A stretch of 13,880 nucleotides of DNA from contig URVC01000082.1 in assembly GCA_900551245.1 (NCBI GenBank), positions 1 to 13,880 of the forward strand, read 5' to 3'. The stretch comes from an uncultured bacterium (lineage in GTDB: Bacteria > Verrucomicrobiota > Lentisphaeria > Victivallales > Victivallaceae). A model generated the notes under the pieces. The model had not been told where the DNA came from. It saw only the letters and a program-made list of their open reading frames with translations, and made no database searches. Each line of letters opens with the position of its first letter. Positions within the stretch are counted from its first letter, which is position 1. Below, piece after piece: positions 7,333-13,879 of this stretch. A program made the position numbers and the translations under genes.

Positions 7333-8708
7333 AACCGGCGAAAACATGGCGCAACGGCACGCTGGTCTACACCGCCGGCGGACTTGTCGTTCTCTTCCTC
7401 TGGCTGATGTGGGGCGATTTCGCCTACTCGATGAAGGACCGGGCCACCGGAACCGTCGCCGGATTGATGCTGAAACGGTTCGAGGTATCGGACTTCCTCT
7501 ACGGCATCATCATGGTCTCATTCCCGAACTTCACCAACATTTTTCTCTGCCCGATCGTGAGTTACCGCTCCGACCGCCACCGCGGCAGGTTCGGGCGGCG
7601 CATCCCCTATCTCTTTATGACCACTCCTTTCATTCTCGTCGGATTGTTCGGGCTGGGCGTCACGCCGCAGCTCGCCCGGTGGATTCAGCAGCTTGTCGGC
7701 CCGGAGCATCTCTCCTTTCACCTGGCGGCGCTGCTGGTCTTCTGCTTCTTCTGGGCGGTGCTCGATTTCGGAACCACGCTCGCCAGCGCGATTTTCAATG
7801 CACTGGCCACCGATGTGGTGCCAACCGAATTTCTCGGGCGCTTCTTCGCGATGTTCCGCGCGATCAGCCTCGGCTGCGCGTTTCTCTTCAACTACTTTGT
7901 GATGGGGTACGCCGAAACGCATGCGATGGTGATTTTCTTCGGACTGGCGTTGCTTTATGGCGCCGGGCTCTTCAGCATCTGCCTCAAGGTGAAGGAGGGG
8001 GAGTACCCGCCGCCGGAAACGGTCTCCTCCGGGCCGCCCTCGGTAAAAAACGCGGTCCGGACCTATTTCCGGGAGTGTTTTTCCCTCCCGTACTACCGCT
8101 GGGTGGTCATGGCCTCCGTTGTTGCGGGCTTCTCGGTGGTGCCGTTCAACATCTACGGGATCTTCTATGTGAAGAGCCTTCAGATGGATATGGACTTCTA
8201 CGGCAAGGTGAGTTCGCTGATCTGCCTGGTCTCCTTCGTGTTGAGTTTCTTTCTCGGCTGGTTCTCCGACCGGTTTCACCCGATCCGGACCGGCATTGTG
8301 TCGATGGCGCTTCAGACGGTGATCCTCTTCGTCGGCGGGCAGATCGCCACGACCGAATCGACGTTTGCGTGGCTTTATCTGGTGCAGGGAATCTCCATCA
8401 TGAGCTACAACACGCTGATGGCCTCTTACGCGCCGCGGCTTTTCCCGCGCGAATACTTCGCCCAGTTCAATTCGGCCATGATGCTGATCAACGCGCTGGC
8501 CAGTGTGATCGGTGTACCGCTGGCCGGGAAGTTTCTGGATCTCACCGGAAACTATTACCCGCATCTCTTCACGATGGGGGGAGTCATCGGCCTCTGCGGG
8601 CTGTACTGTTTTGTGAAGGTGTACCGCGGCTATCAGCGATACGGCGGGGATGCCGCCTACACGGCACCTGATCCGGCCGCCATGCAACGCGGAAACTCAG
8701 TAGAGTGA
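7329..8708 (+). CDS. GPH/MFS-type sugar:cation symporter
   Basis: A 459-aa inner-membrane transporter with about 12 hydrophobic segments in two halves, separated by a hydrophilic loop near residues 220-245. After the second or third helix, SDRHRGRFGRRIPY (81-94) is the loop signature seen in glycoside-pentoside-hexuronide and sucrose-type symporters; a second-half counterpart, GWFSDRFHPIRTG, lies at about 310-322. It probably imports the mono- or oligosaccharide released by the two upstream propeller proteins, driven by H+ or Na+. The ATG at 7329 is preferred over an upstream in-frame ATG at 7224, because it overlaps the preceding stop as ATGA and has GGAG (7318-7321) at seven bases; the upstream start would add 35 residues read from inside the preceding gene. 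Substrate cannot be assigned. Confidence 0.87.
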   Translation: MKPAKTWRNGTLVYTAGGLVVLFLWLMWGDFAYSMKDRATGTVAGLMLKRFEVSDFLYGIIMVSFPNFTNIFLCPIVSYRSDRHRGRFGRRIPYLFMTTPFILVGLFGLGVTPQLARWIQQLVGPEHLSFHLAALLVFCFFWAVLDFGTTLASAIFNALATDVVPTEFLGRFFAMFRAISLGCAFLFNYFVMGYAETHAMVIFFGLALLYGAGLFSICLKVKEGEYPPPETVSSGPPSVKNAVRTYFRECFSLPYYRWVVMASVVAGFSVVPFNIYGIFYVKSLQMDMDFYGKVSSLICLVSFVLSFFLGWFSDRFHPIRTGIVSMALQTVILFVGGQIATTESTFAWLYLVQGISIMSYNTLMASYAPRLFPREYFAQFNSAMMLINALASVIGVPLAGKFLDLTGNYYPHLFTMGGVIGLCGLYCFVKVYRGYQRYGGDAAYTAPDPAAMQRGNSVE

Positions 8709-8762
8709 TAGTTCCTTGTTTTCTCCGCCGTATGGACCCGGTTTCGCATTTCAGTCCGGCAT

Positions 8763-8779
8763 ACCTCCTGCCAGGAGGT
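8763..8779. repeat. Short inverted repeat between convergent genes
   Basis: ACCTCCTG (8763-8770), one base, then CAGGAGGT (8772-8779): eight-base arms, so the RNA stem would have a loop of about five bases. It lies between the end of the symporter gene and the end of the minus-strand membrane-protein gene, where a shared terminator would be expected. No T-run follows on either strand, so intrinsic termination is doubtful. The rest of 8709-8823 shows nothing else clear. Confidence 0.35.
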
Positions 8780-8823
8780 TACAACTGTACCGTGCGGCGG
8801 GGAGGGGCGCAAACACACAGGGA

Positions 8824-9789
8824 TTACTCCTTGCTCTCGCCGCTAGCCGGCAGGAAGGTCGCGGCGACCGAAACCAGGTAACTGAGCAGGGCAAGAATGC
8901 CGGCAGCGAGAAACTCCCGGCGGAGGATGAGAAAGAGCGCGACTATCCAGACCGCGAGAATCGTGAATGCCGCCGCCAGCCGGAACCAGCCGGTCAGTCG
9001 CAGCAGCTCCCGCAGAATCCAGAGCAGATTTGCCCCCGGAATGAGAAAGAATGCCAGCGGAAGCCGTTCAGCGGAGCGGAACCACCCCTCGTAGAGGATC
9101 GCGGCGTAACTCAACAGAAAAATCGACCCTGCCAGCCCCGCCAGATAGTAGATTCCGTCAAGCAGAGCGAAAACCGCCAGAACCACAGCCCCGACTTCCA
9201 GCAACGCCAGAAACAGCGGCCGCCGCGCCGGACGCAGTGCCGTGTACGCCAGCTCCACTGCGTAGGCCAGGTGCAGCAGCGGAATCCTCCCCGCGAGTGA
9301 CGGAACCAGTTCCGGGCGGGCAGGAGGTGCAACCGCCGGTTGAGACGGCGCAGTCGCCTTGGATTGGGGCGAAGACGGCCGGGCGGCGGGTTTCACCGGA
9401 GTGGCGGAAACGGCGGGTTCCGGCGGCGTAACCGGCGCCGGAGGGGGAGGGGGAGGAGGCAGCGTTGCCGCCGGTGTGCCGGCGGATTCTGCCGCCGTTT
9501 CGCCCGGCAGTTTCAGTTCTTCCAGAACCGCGGCGACGGCTTCTTCGAAGAACTGAAGCTCTTCCGGCGAGATTCCGGGTTGGTCTTCATGCGCGATCCG
9601 GTTGCGGATGCAGCCGATGAATGCGAGCAGTTTCTCCACCTCCCGCGGAAATTTTCCGGCGAGGGATTCCGATTTTTCACGCAGGCCGTTGCCGGAGGCG
9701 CCGAGCGCGACAAGACGGCTTTCGATCTGCCGGGTGAGCGTGATGACTTTGCCGGCAACTTCAATTTCCTGGGAATTGGGTGTGTCCAT
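8824..9789 (-). CDS. Membrane protein with HEPN/DUF4145-like N-terminal domain and Pro-rich linker
   Basis: A 321-aa protein of unknown function. The ATG at 9789 is chosen because the N-terminal 47 residues of the longer frame would overlap the promoter and are not protein-like; AGGAGA lies about 14 bases upstream on the minus strand, a slightly long spacing. Residues 1 to about 95 are predicted helical and end in CIRNRIAHE (60-68). R62-x4-H67 fits the R-X4-6-H motif of HEPN nucleases and the RNxxAH of DUF4145-like proteins. Residues about 96-165 are a Pro/Ala-rich linker with seven prolines in a row (111-117), likely to need EF-P for translation. Residues about 170-312 hold about five hydrophobic segments. 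It stands alone between the transport operon and the LPS-type genes, with its own promoter. RNase activity is inference only; a plain dimerising helical domain is equally possible. Confidence 0.75.
   Translation of the reverse strand: MDTPNSQEIEVAGKVITLTRQIESRLVALGASGNGLREKSESLAGKFPREVEKLLAFIGCIRNRIAHEDQPGISPEELQFFEEAVAAVLEELKLPGETAAESAGTPAATLPPPPPPPAPVTPPEPAVSATPVKPAARPSSPQSKATAPSQPAVAPPARPELVPSLAGRIPLLHLAYAVELAYTALRPARRPLFLALLEVGAVVLAVFALLDGIYYLAGLAGSIFLLSYAAILYEGWFRSAERLPLAFFLIPGANLLWILRELLRLTGWFRLAAAFTILAVWIVALFLILRREFLAAGILALLSYLVSVAATFLPASGESKE
9441..9459 (+). other. G-rich run, possible G-quadruplex, opposite the poly-proline codons
   Basis: The + strand reads as G tracts separated by single A residues: GGGGG at 9443-9447, GGGGG at 9449-9453, then GGAGG at 9455-9459. 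It is the complement of the CCx codons for Pro111-117 in the minus-strand membrane-protein gene, so coding explains its presence. The spacing could support a two-tetrad quadruplex on the template strand, and the mononucleotide runs could be prone to slippage. Confidence 0.4.
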
Positions 9790-9815
9790 GGTACGGTTCA
9801 GTTCTCCTGCGTCAT

Positions 9816-9843
9816 ACTGTAGCAAGTTCCGGCGGGAAGTCAA
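9816..9843 (-). promoter_or_regulatory. Candidate promoter of the HEPN-like membrane protein gene
   Basis: Reading the minus strand, TTGACT (9843-9838) matches five of six -35 bases. It is followed after 16 bases by TACAGT (9821-9816), four of six -10 bases. Transcription would start about seven bases further on, close to the AGGAGA ribosome-binding site, giving a leader of roughly 20 bases before the ATG at 9789. Confidence 0.55.
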
Positions 9844-9907
9844 GGCGGGTAGCGCTTTTTCCCGGGATTTATTCCTGAGGAAAAGCGGTGGTTCCACTGG
9901 ATGCCGC

Positions 9908-9935
9908 TTGAAATCTTCCGCCCTCGGCATATATT
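9908..9935 (+). promoter_or_regulatory. Candidate promoter of the WaaG-type operon
   Basis: TTGAAA (9908-9913) matches five of six -35 bases, and TATATT (9930-9935) matches five of six -10 bases, at 16-base spacing; TATTAT (9932-9937) is an alternative -10. It diverges from the minus-strand promoter at 9816-9843 in the same intergenic region. The leader to the ATG at 9978 would be about 35 bases. Confidence 0.55.
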
Positions 9936-9977
9936 ATCCCGGTCATTGCGGTTGGTGAGATAGCGGGAATCCGGTTC

Positions 9978-11129
9978 ATGCGGTTTGCATTTGCTCTGTT
10001 CAAATATTTTCCATTCGGCGGTTTGCAGTCCGATATGCTGCGGATTGCCGAGTGCGCGGCTGCCCGCGGTCACGAGGTGACCGTCTTCACCGGCGCGTGG
10101 GAGGGGGCCGCGCCCCGTTCCGGAATCCGCGTGCGGCTGCTGGAGAATGGCGGCGGTTCGAACCACCGCCGCGCCCGGGGGTTCGCGGAGCGCTTCGCCG
10201 CGGCGCTGAAGCAGGAGACGTTTGACCTTTCGCTCACCTTCAACCGGTTCGGCGGCTGTGACTGGTATTTCGCTGCCGACAACTGTCTCGCGGTGGAGAT
10301 GCCGCGCAAGCACTCGCCACTGCTGTTGAAACTGCTGCCGCGTTACCGCTCCTTTCTCGAACAGGAGCGGGAGGTGTTCTCCCCGCAGAGCCGGACGAAT
10401 ATCTTCTACATCACCCCGCGCCAGAAGCGGGACTTCATGCGCTGTTACGGCACGCCGGAGGAGCGGTTCTTCTACCTTCCGCCCGGAATTTCTCCCGAAT
10501 TCCGCCTCCGGCCGGACGCGGAGCGTATCCGGAAGGAGAAACGCCGGGAACTGGGCGTGCCGGAGCATTCGCTGATGCTGCTCGAAGTGGGCGGCCACTT
10601 TTTCGGCAAAGGAATCGACCGGGTCATCCGGGCCGTTGCGGCACTGCCGGAGGAGTTGCGGGAGCGCTGTTGTTTCTGCATTGCCGGAGCCGCTCAGGCG
10701 CGCCGCATTCTGACGTTCGGACGCCGTTGCGGAGTGCCGGAGCAGTCGCTCCGCGTATTGGGGCCCCGGAAAGATGTTCCGGAACTGCTCACCGCCGCCG
10801 ATCTCATGGTTCACCCCGCACGCAACGAGGCGGCGGGCAATGTCCTGCTCGAAGGAATCGCCTCCGGGCTGCCGGTGATCTGCTCGGAGGCGTGCGGATT
10901 CAGCGATTTTGTTGCAGAGGCGGGGGGCGTCGTCGTTCCGGAACCGTGGAGTGACAGGGTGTTTCAACAGCAGCTGACGGAGATGCTCGGCCGCCTCGGC
11001 GACTACCGGGCGCGGATCATCTCGCACGGCGGCGGGCGGGATTTCTGCCGCCGGGCCGGGGTCGCCGTCGACCTGCTGGAGGAGTTCGTCCGGAACCGGA
11101 AATGTACGGTCTGTCAGGAGGAGAGGTAA
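9978..11129 (+). CDS. waaG: WaaG (RfaG)-like lipopolysaccharide core glycosyltransferase, family GT4
   Basis: A 383-aa retaining GT-B glycosyltransferase, at the cytoplasmic face of the inner membrane by homology. It closely follows the Escherichia coli WaaG pattern: KYFPFGGLQSDMLRIA (9-24) corresponds to the enterobacterial KYFPFGGLQRD start, followed by GHEVTVFTGAWEG, YFAADNC (97-103), YLPPGI (166-171), FGKGIDR (209-215) and HPARNEAAGNVLLEG (279-293). E284 and E292 form the E-x7-E nucleotide-sugar site of GT4 enzymes. In E. coli, WaaG adds the first glucose to heptose II of the LPS inner core; the donor and acceptor here may differ. The ribosome-binding site is weak (GGGA, about ten bases before the ATG). 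It is followed after four bases by another glycosyltransferase, so an LPS-core or surface-glycan operon is likely. The family call is firm; the exact acceptor is inference. Confidence 0.88.
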   Translation: MRFAFALFKYFPFGGLQSDMLRIAECAAARGHEVTVFTGAWEGAAPRSGIRVRLLENGGGSNHRRARGFAERFAAALKQETFDLSLTFNRFGGCDWYFAADNCLAVEMPRKHSPLLLKLLPRYRSFLEQEREVFSPQSRTNIFYITPRQKRDFMRCYGTPEERFFYLPPGISPEFRLRPDAERIRKEKRRELGVPEHSLMLLEVGGHFFGKGIDRVIRAVAALPEELRERCCFCIAGAAQARRILTFGRRCGVPEQSLRVLGPRKDVPELLTAADLMVHPARNEAAGNVLLEGIASGLPVICSEACGFSDFVAEAGGVVVPEPWSDRVFQQQLTEMLGRLGDYRARIISHGGGRDFCRRAGVAVDLLEEFVRNRKCTVCQEER

Positions 11130-11133
11130 CAGA

Positions 11134-12129
11134 ATGCGCGTTCTCATGCTCGGCAAGCAAAGTTCCTGGATGGGACTTCATCTTTCCCATATCGAAGCGG
11201 CCTTCCGGCGGCGCGGCCATGAGATCATCGTCGGGGACTATCACCGGATGGCGTTGTTCTGCGGCATCTCTCTGCCCCGGCATATGGCCGATGAGCGCCG
11301 CCAGCGTTCGCTGGAACGGCTGGTGAAGCGTTTCCGCCCGGACCTCATCTACTGTGTCGCCAGCTGGAAGTATGATTTTGCCCGGTTGAAATCCTATTAC
11401 AAGGGGGTGGTGGCCATCCATGACCTGGATGGGCCGCACAATCCGGTGAAGGAGGTGGTCGCCACGTTCCGTCAGGTGGATCTGCCGCTCACGGCATCGC
11501 AGTACATGGTGCGCTCTGCCGCGGAAGAGGGGGTGAAGGCGTTCTATCTGCCTTCCGCCGCGGATCCGGACTATTATGCGCCGATGGAGCTTTCGGCCGA
11601 TGACCGCCGTCGCTTCCAGGCGCCGGTTTCCTACATCGGGCGGGCGACGAAGCGGCGGGTGGAATTTTGTTCGCTTCTGGCCGGGAAGGGGCTCGCATTG
11701 TACGGCGACCGCTGGCGCCGCAATCCGGAGAGCCGGCGGGCGGGGTTGGATCGCTGCGCCCGTCTGAGCCGCAATGTCGCGGGGCGGGAGCTGGTGAAGA
11801 TCTATCAGGCTTCCGACGCGATGATCAACATTCTGCAGGAACCGCTGGACCAGTTCCGGACGATTTTGAGTTTGCAGTGTTTCGCCATACCCTCCACGGG
11901 CCGCTGTCTGATTGCGGAGTATGTGGAGGAGGCGGAGGCGGCGTTTGAACCGGGGAGGGAGATTCTGCTGTTTCGCACGCCGGAGGAGCTGCTTGCCCGG
12001 GTGGAACAGTGTCTTGCCGAGCCGGGATTTGCCGAAGCGGTCGGAGCGGCGGCGCGCCGCCGCTGTCTCGCCTGTCACACCCATGATCACCGGGTGGCGG
12101 AGCTGGAGCGTCTCCTGCAGAACGGGTGA
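11134..12129 (+). CDS. CgeB-like glycosyltransferase (Glyco_trans_1_2 type)
   Basis: A 331-aa cytoplasmic GT-B glycosyltransferase. The N-terminal half opens with MRVLMLGKQSSWMGLHLSHI, a Rossmann start, and has DLIYCVASW (70-78). The C-terminal half has PVSYIGRATKRRVEF (164-178) and ALYGDRW (188-194). It then follows the pattern of CgeB-like enzymes: asparagine-containing NILQEPLDQFRT, a GRCLIAEYVEEAEAAFEPG stretch, LFRTPEELLARV, and a closing CHTHDHRVAELERLL. A strong ribosome-binding site (GGAGGAGAGG, from 11117) lies inside the end of the previous gene, four bases separating the two frames, so they are almost surely co-transcribed. It probably adds the next sugar of the LPS core or a related glycan; donor and linkage cannot be read. 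Confidence 0.82.
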   Translation: MRVLMLGKQSSWMGLHLSHIEAAFRRRGHEIIVGDYHRMALFCGISLPRHMADERRQRSLERLVKRFRPDLIYCVASWKYDFARLKSYYKGVVAIHDLDGPHNPVKEVVATFRQVDLPLTASQYMVRSAAEEGVKAFYLPSAADPDYYAPMELSADDRRRFQAPVSYIGRATKRRVEFCSLLAGKGLALYGDRWRRNPESRRAGLDRCARLSRNVAGRELVKIYQASDAMINILQEPLDQFRTILSLQCFAIPSTGRCLIAEYVEEAEAAFEPGREILLFRTPEELLARVEQCLAEPGFAEAVGAAARRRCLACHTHDHRVAELERLLQNG

Positions 12130-12224
12130 AAAAAAGAAAACACGGCGGCACACGAAGTGCGGAAGACGGGGAGCGTCACATCGCCGCCGGCGAAAGAGAA
12201 ATGGAATATTTGCGGAGGGGGAAG

Positions 12225-12857
12225 ATGGATTCATTTCTGTTCAAGATTGCTGCGTTTCTGCTCTATTTTTACAGCAGCCGGAAACGCCGGGATTTTCGCC
12301 GTCGCCATTCCCGTCTGGCCCGGTTGAACCGGAAACTGTTCCGGGCGGGCATCATCGGGGAACATACCTATGTGGTGCCGGGCAGCACGATCGTGGACTC
12401 CCGCACCCGGATCGGGAAATTCTGCTCCATTGCGAAAAATGTCTCGATTGGAACTTCCATGCATCCGGTGCATGCGCTGACAACGCACCCGGTCTCCTAC
12501 ACCGGTGAGGAGGACGGGTTGAACATTCCGCCGGAGAACCGAGTTGAATTTCAGAACAAACGCCCCGTCCACATCGGCAACGATGTTTGGATCGGGCTCA
12601 ATGTGGCGATCATGGACGGCGTATCCATCGGCGACGGCGCGGTGATCGGCGCGGGGGCGGTGGTGACGAAGGACATTCCGCCCTACGCCATCGCGGTCGG
12701 GGTTCCGGCGCGCGTCATCAAGTACCGGTTCGACGAGAAAACCATCGCCCGGCTGCTCAAAACCCGCTGGTGGGATCGTTCACCCGAGGTGATTGCACAG
12801 TTGCCGCAGGGCGATGTCCCGGCCGCGCTGGATCTTCTGGAGAAGCTGGACGCCTGA
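12225..12857 (+). CDS. CatB-related hexapeptide-repeat O-acetyltransferase
   Basis: A 210-aa left-handed beta-helix acyltransferase of the xenobiotic acetyltransferase (CatB) type, likely to acetylate a sugar of the LPS or surface glycan made by the two preceding enzymes, using acetyl-CoA. Hexapeptide turns run through STIVDSRTRIGKFCSIAKNV, interrupted by a loop containing MHPVHALTTHPVSY; H80 is a candidate catalytic base. Turns resume with VHIGNDVWIGLNVAIMDGVSIG and VIGAGAVVTKDIPPYAIAVG. The end, RFDEKTIARLLKTRWWD, is typical of the subfamily. A hydrophobic N-terminal helix (4-16) and a basic patch suggest membrane contact. I chose the ATG at 12225 because GGAG (12214-12217) sits seven bases before it. 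The frame is open upstream to a GTG at 12126 that overlaps the preceding stop as GTGA; that start would add 33 Lys/Arg/Gly-rich residues unlike the family. An ATG at 12201 is a third option. Confidence 0.82.
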   Translation: MDSFLFKIAAFLLYFYSSRKRRDFRRRHSRLARLNRKLFRAGIIGEHTYVVPGSTIVDSRTRIGKFCSIAKNVSIGTSMHPVHALTTHPVSYTGEEDGLNIPPENRVEFQNKRPVHIGNDVWIGLNVAIMDGVSIGDGAVIGAGAVVTKDIPPYAIAVGVPARVIKYRFDEKTIARLLKTRWWDRSPEVIAQLPQGDVPAALDLLEKLDA

Positions 12858-12872
12858 CCGCACTTCTCCCGC

Positions 12873-13736
12873 TCATGAATCCGTATGTCCGGCAACCTCC
12901 CCGCCGCCGTTGAGGTGCCGCAGCATCTTCTCCGCCCGGAACTCCCGGGGCGATACGCCCCAGAACTGGCGGAAGCGGCGCGAAAAATGGAACTGATCGG
13001 CGAATCCGGTCATCTCCGCAATCTGCTTGCAGCTGCCCGCATGATAGAGCAGCTGCTGAGCGGCGAGATTCATCCGCTTGCGGTTCAGGTACTGCATCGG
13101 CGGTTCCCCGTAGTAGCGGTGAAAGAGAGCGGAAAAGCGCGACACCGACAGCGCGGCCTCCCGGGCGATCTCCTCCAGCGTCAGCGGATCGGCGATTCTG
13201 GTCCACATGAACTCCTCCGCTCTCTGCAACCGCTTCGGAATCTGCAGTTCCGGGTTCCGGATCAGGCGGCTCAGTTCGTAAAAGAGCAGATCGACCAGGT
13301 GTTCGAGCACATATTCATCCTGTTGCTGGCGGGAGTTCAGTTCGCGCAGAATCGCCTCGAAATAACGGAGAAACACCGGTTCGGCATCGGCTTTCAATGC
13401 GCGCCCCGCCGGGAGTCCGTGCAGTTCCCGGAGGAGGTTTGCCGCACTCCCTTCGAGCACGCACCAGGAGTGATCCCAGGAACGCTCCGGATTCCCGTAA
13501 TAACAGAGCGTTCCATGCGGCCAGAGGATGAAACCGCCCCGGCAGTCCGTCTCGTTCCCCGCCCGGGCCGGTGTGTGGAAGAACATCAGCAGAAGTTCTC
13601 TCTGCTGATGGTAGCGGAGCATCCCCGGCAGCATTGCCTCATGGATTCCCAGCGAAGAGACCCGGAGCCTCCCTGCCGGAACCGCCGTTTCCGGAGAACG
13701 GTACAGCTGAAACGTGCTTATAGGAAAAATATCCAT
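12873..13736 (-). CDS. AraC-family transcriptional regulator
   Basis: A 287-aa regulator. Residues about 1-145 form a variable sensing half, probably cupin-like (HEAMLPGMLRYHQQRELLLMFFH; GGFILWPHGTLCYYG; WCVLEG), as in AraC-type sugar regulators. Residues about 180-280 form the two helix-turn-helix DNA-binding unit: LTLEEIAREAALSVSRFSALFHRYYG, then QIAEMTGFADQFHFSRRFRQFWGVSPREFR, the second being the standard AraC signature. The gene converges on the acetyltransferase gene with 15 bases between stops and no visible terminator. Upstream of its ATG there is no good ribosome-binding site. The AT-rich region after 13736 carries promoter-like sequence in both directions, so the regulator probably controls a divergent gene outside the window. 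The inducer is unknown; a carbohydrate is the usual guess for this subtype. Confidence 0.9.
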   Translation of the reverse strand: MDIFPISTFQLYRSPETAVPAGRLRVSSLGIHEAMLPGMLRYHQQRELLLMFFHTPARAGNETDCRGGFILWPHGTLCYYGNPERSWDHSWCVLEGSAANLLRELHGLPAGRALKADAEPVFLRYFEAILRELNSRQQQDEYVLEHLVDLLFYELSRLIRNPELQIPKRLQRAEEFMWTRIADPLTLEEIAREAALSVSRFSALFHRYYGEPPMQYLNRKRMNLAAQQLLYHAGSCKQIAEMTGFADQFHFSRRFRQFWGVSPREFRAEKMLRHLNGGGEVAGHTDS

Positions 13737-13762
13737 GTTTTCAGAAGAAATCTCTATGGTAA

Positions 13763-13789
13763 TTTATACGATATTCATAAAAAATGCAA
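13763..13789 (-). promoter_or_regulatory. Candidate promoter of the AraC-family gene
   Basis: On the minus strand, TATAAA (13768-13763) is a good -10, five of six bases. TTGCAT (13789-13784) is a weak -35 at a short 15-base spacing. The start site would be about 20 bases before the ATG at 13736. The weak -35 and short spacing make this tentative. Confidence 0.4.
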
Positions 13790-13795
13790 TATAAT
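13790..13795 (+). promoter_or_regulatory. Candidate -10 of a divergent promoter pointing out of the window
   Basis: A perfect TATAAT directly abuts the -35 of the AraC gene's candidate promoter on the other strand. No recognisable -35 lies 16-18 bases upstream (13767-13772 reads TACGAT), which fits a promoter that needs an activator such as the adjacent AraC-family protein. The target gene would begin beyond position 13880. Confidence 0.35.
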
Positions 13796-13837
13796 AGAGA
13801 AAGGATTTCCCCGGATTTATACAGAAGGAAAGATACC

Positions 13838-13849
13838 ATGTATAGGTGA
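13838..13849 (+). other. Possible three-codon leader ORF
   Basis: ATG TAT AGG TGA encodes only Met-Tyr-Arg. It is preceded at five bases by a good ribosome-binding site, GGAAAG (13827-13832). Its stop codon lies in the left arm of the hairpin at 13848-13861. It could be a translated leader for a gene starting outside the window, or chance. Confidence 0.2.
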
Positions 13850-13879
13850 CAAGCGATTGTCGGAGTAGAAAAGAACTCC
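13848..13879 (+). other. Two consecutive small hairpins at the window edge
   Basis: GACAA (13848-13852), GCGA loop (13853-13856, a GNRA-type tetraloop) and TTGTC (13857-13861) form the first stem. GGAGT (13862-13866) and ACTCC (13875-13879), around an eight-base A-rich loop, form the second. The second stem would hide a GGAG that could be a ribosome-binding site. The region is probably the 5' leader of a divergent gene cut off by the window end. Both stems are only five pairs long. Confidence 0.3.

Noticed and set aside
7286..8671. 461-codon frame on the + strand overlapping the symporter gene
   Set aside because: The other frame encodes a clean 12-segment transporter with the GPH loop motif and an ATGA-coupled start. 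This frame gives an Arg/Leu/His-rich sequence without domains.
8722..8806. Possible large stem formed by CTCCGCCG and CGGCGGGGAG around the smaller inverted repeat
   Set aside because: Pairing needs a bulge or mismatch and the arms are about 70 bases apart. In GC-rich sequence this is expected by chance, and there is no T-run to suggest a terminator.
9840..11156. 438-codon minus-strand frame opposite the WaaG-like gene
   Set aside because: The plus-strand gene matches WaaG along its length. The antisense product is Arg/Ala/His-rich with no family features.
12142..12190. GGCGGC and GCCGCC arms in the gap before the acetyltransferase, possible attenuator or terminator
   Set aside because: The arms are short, about 35 bases apart and made of common GC-rich words. 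No T-run follows, and the frame through it is open.
12885..13868. 327-codon + strand frame opposite the AraC-family gene
   Set aside because: The minus strand encodes a full AraC helix-turn-helix signature. The plus frame has no domain and runs on into AT-rich intergenic sequence.
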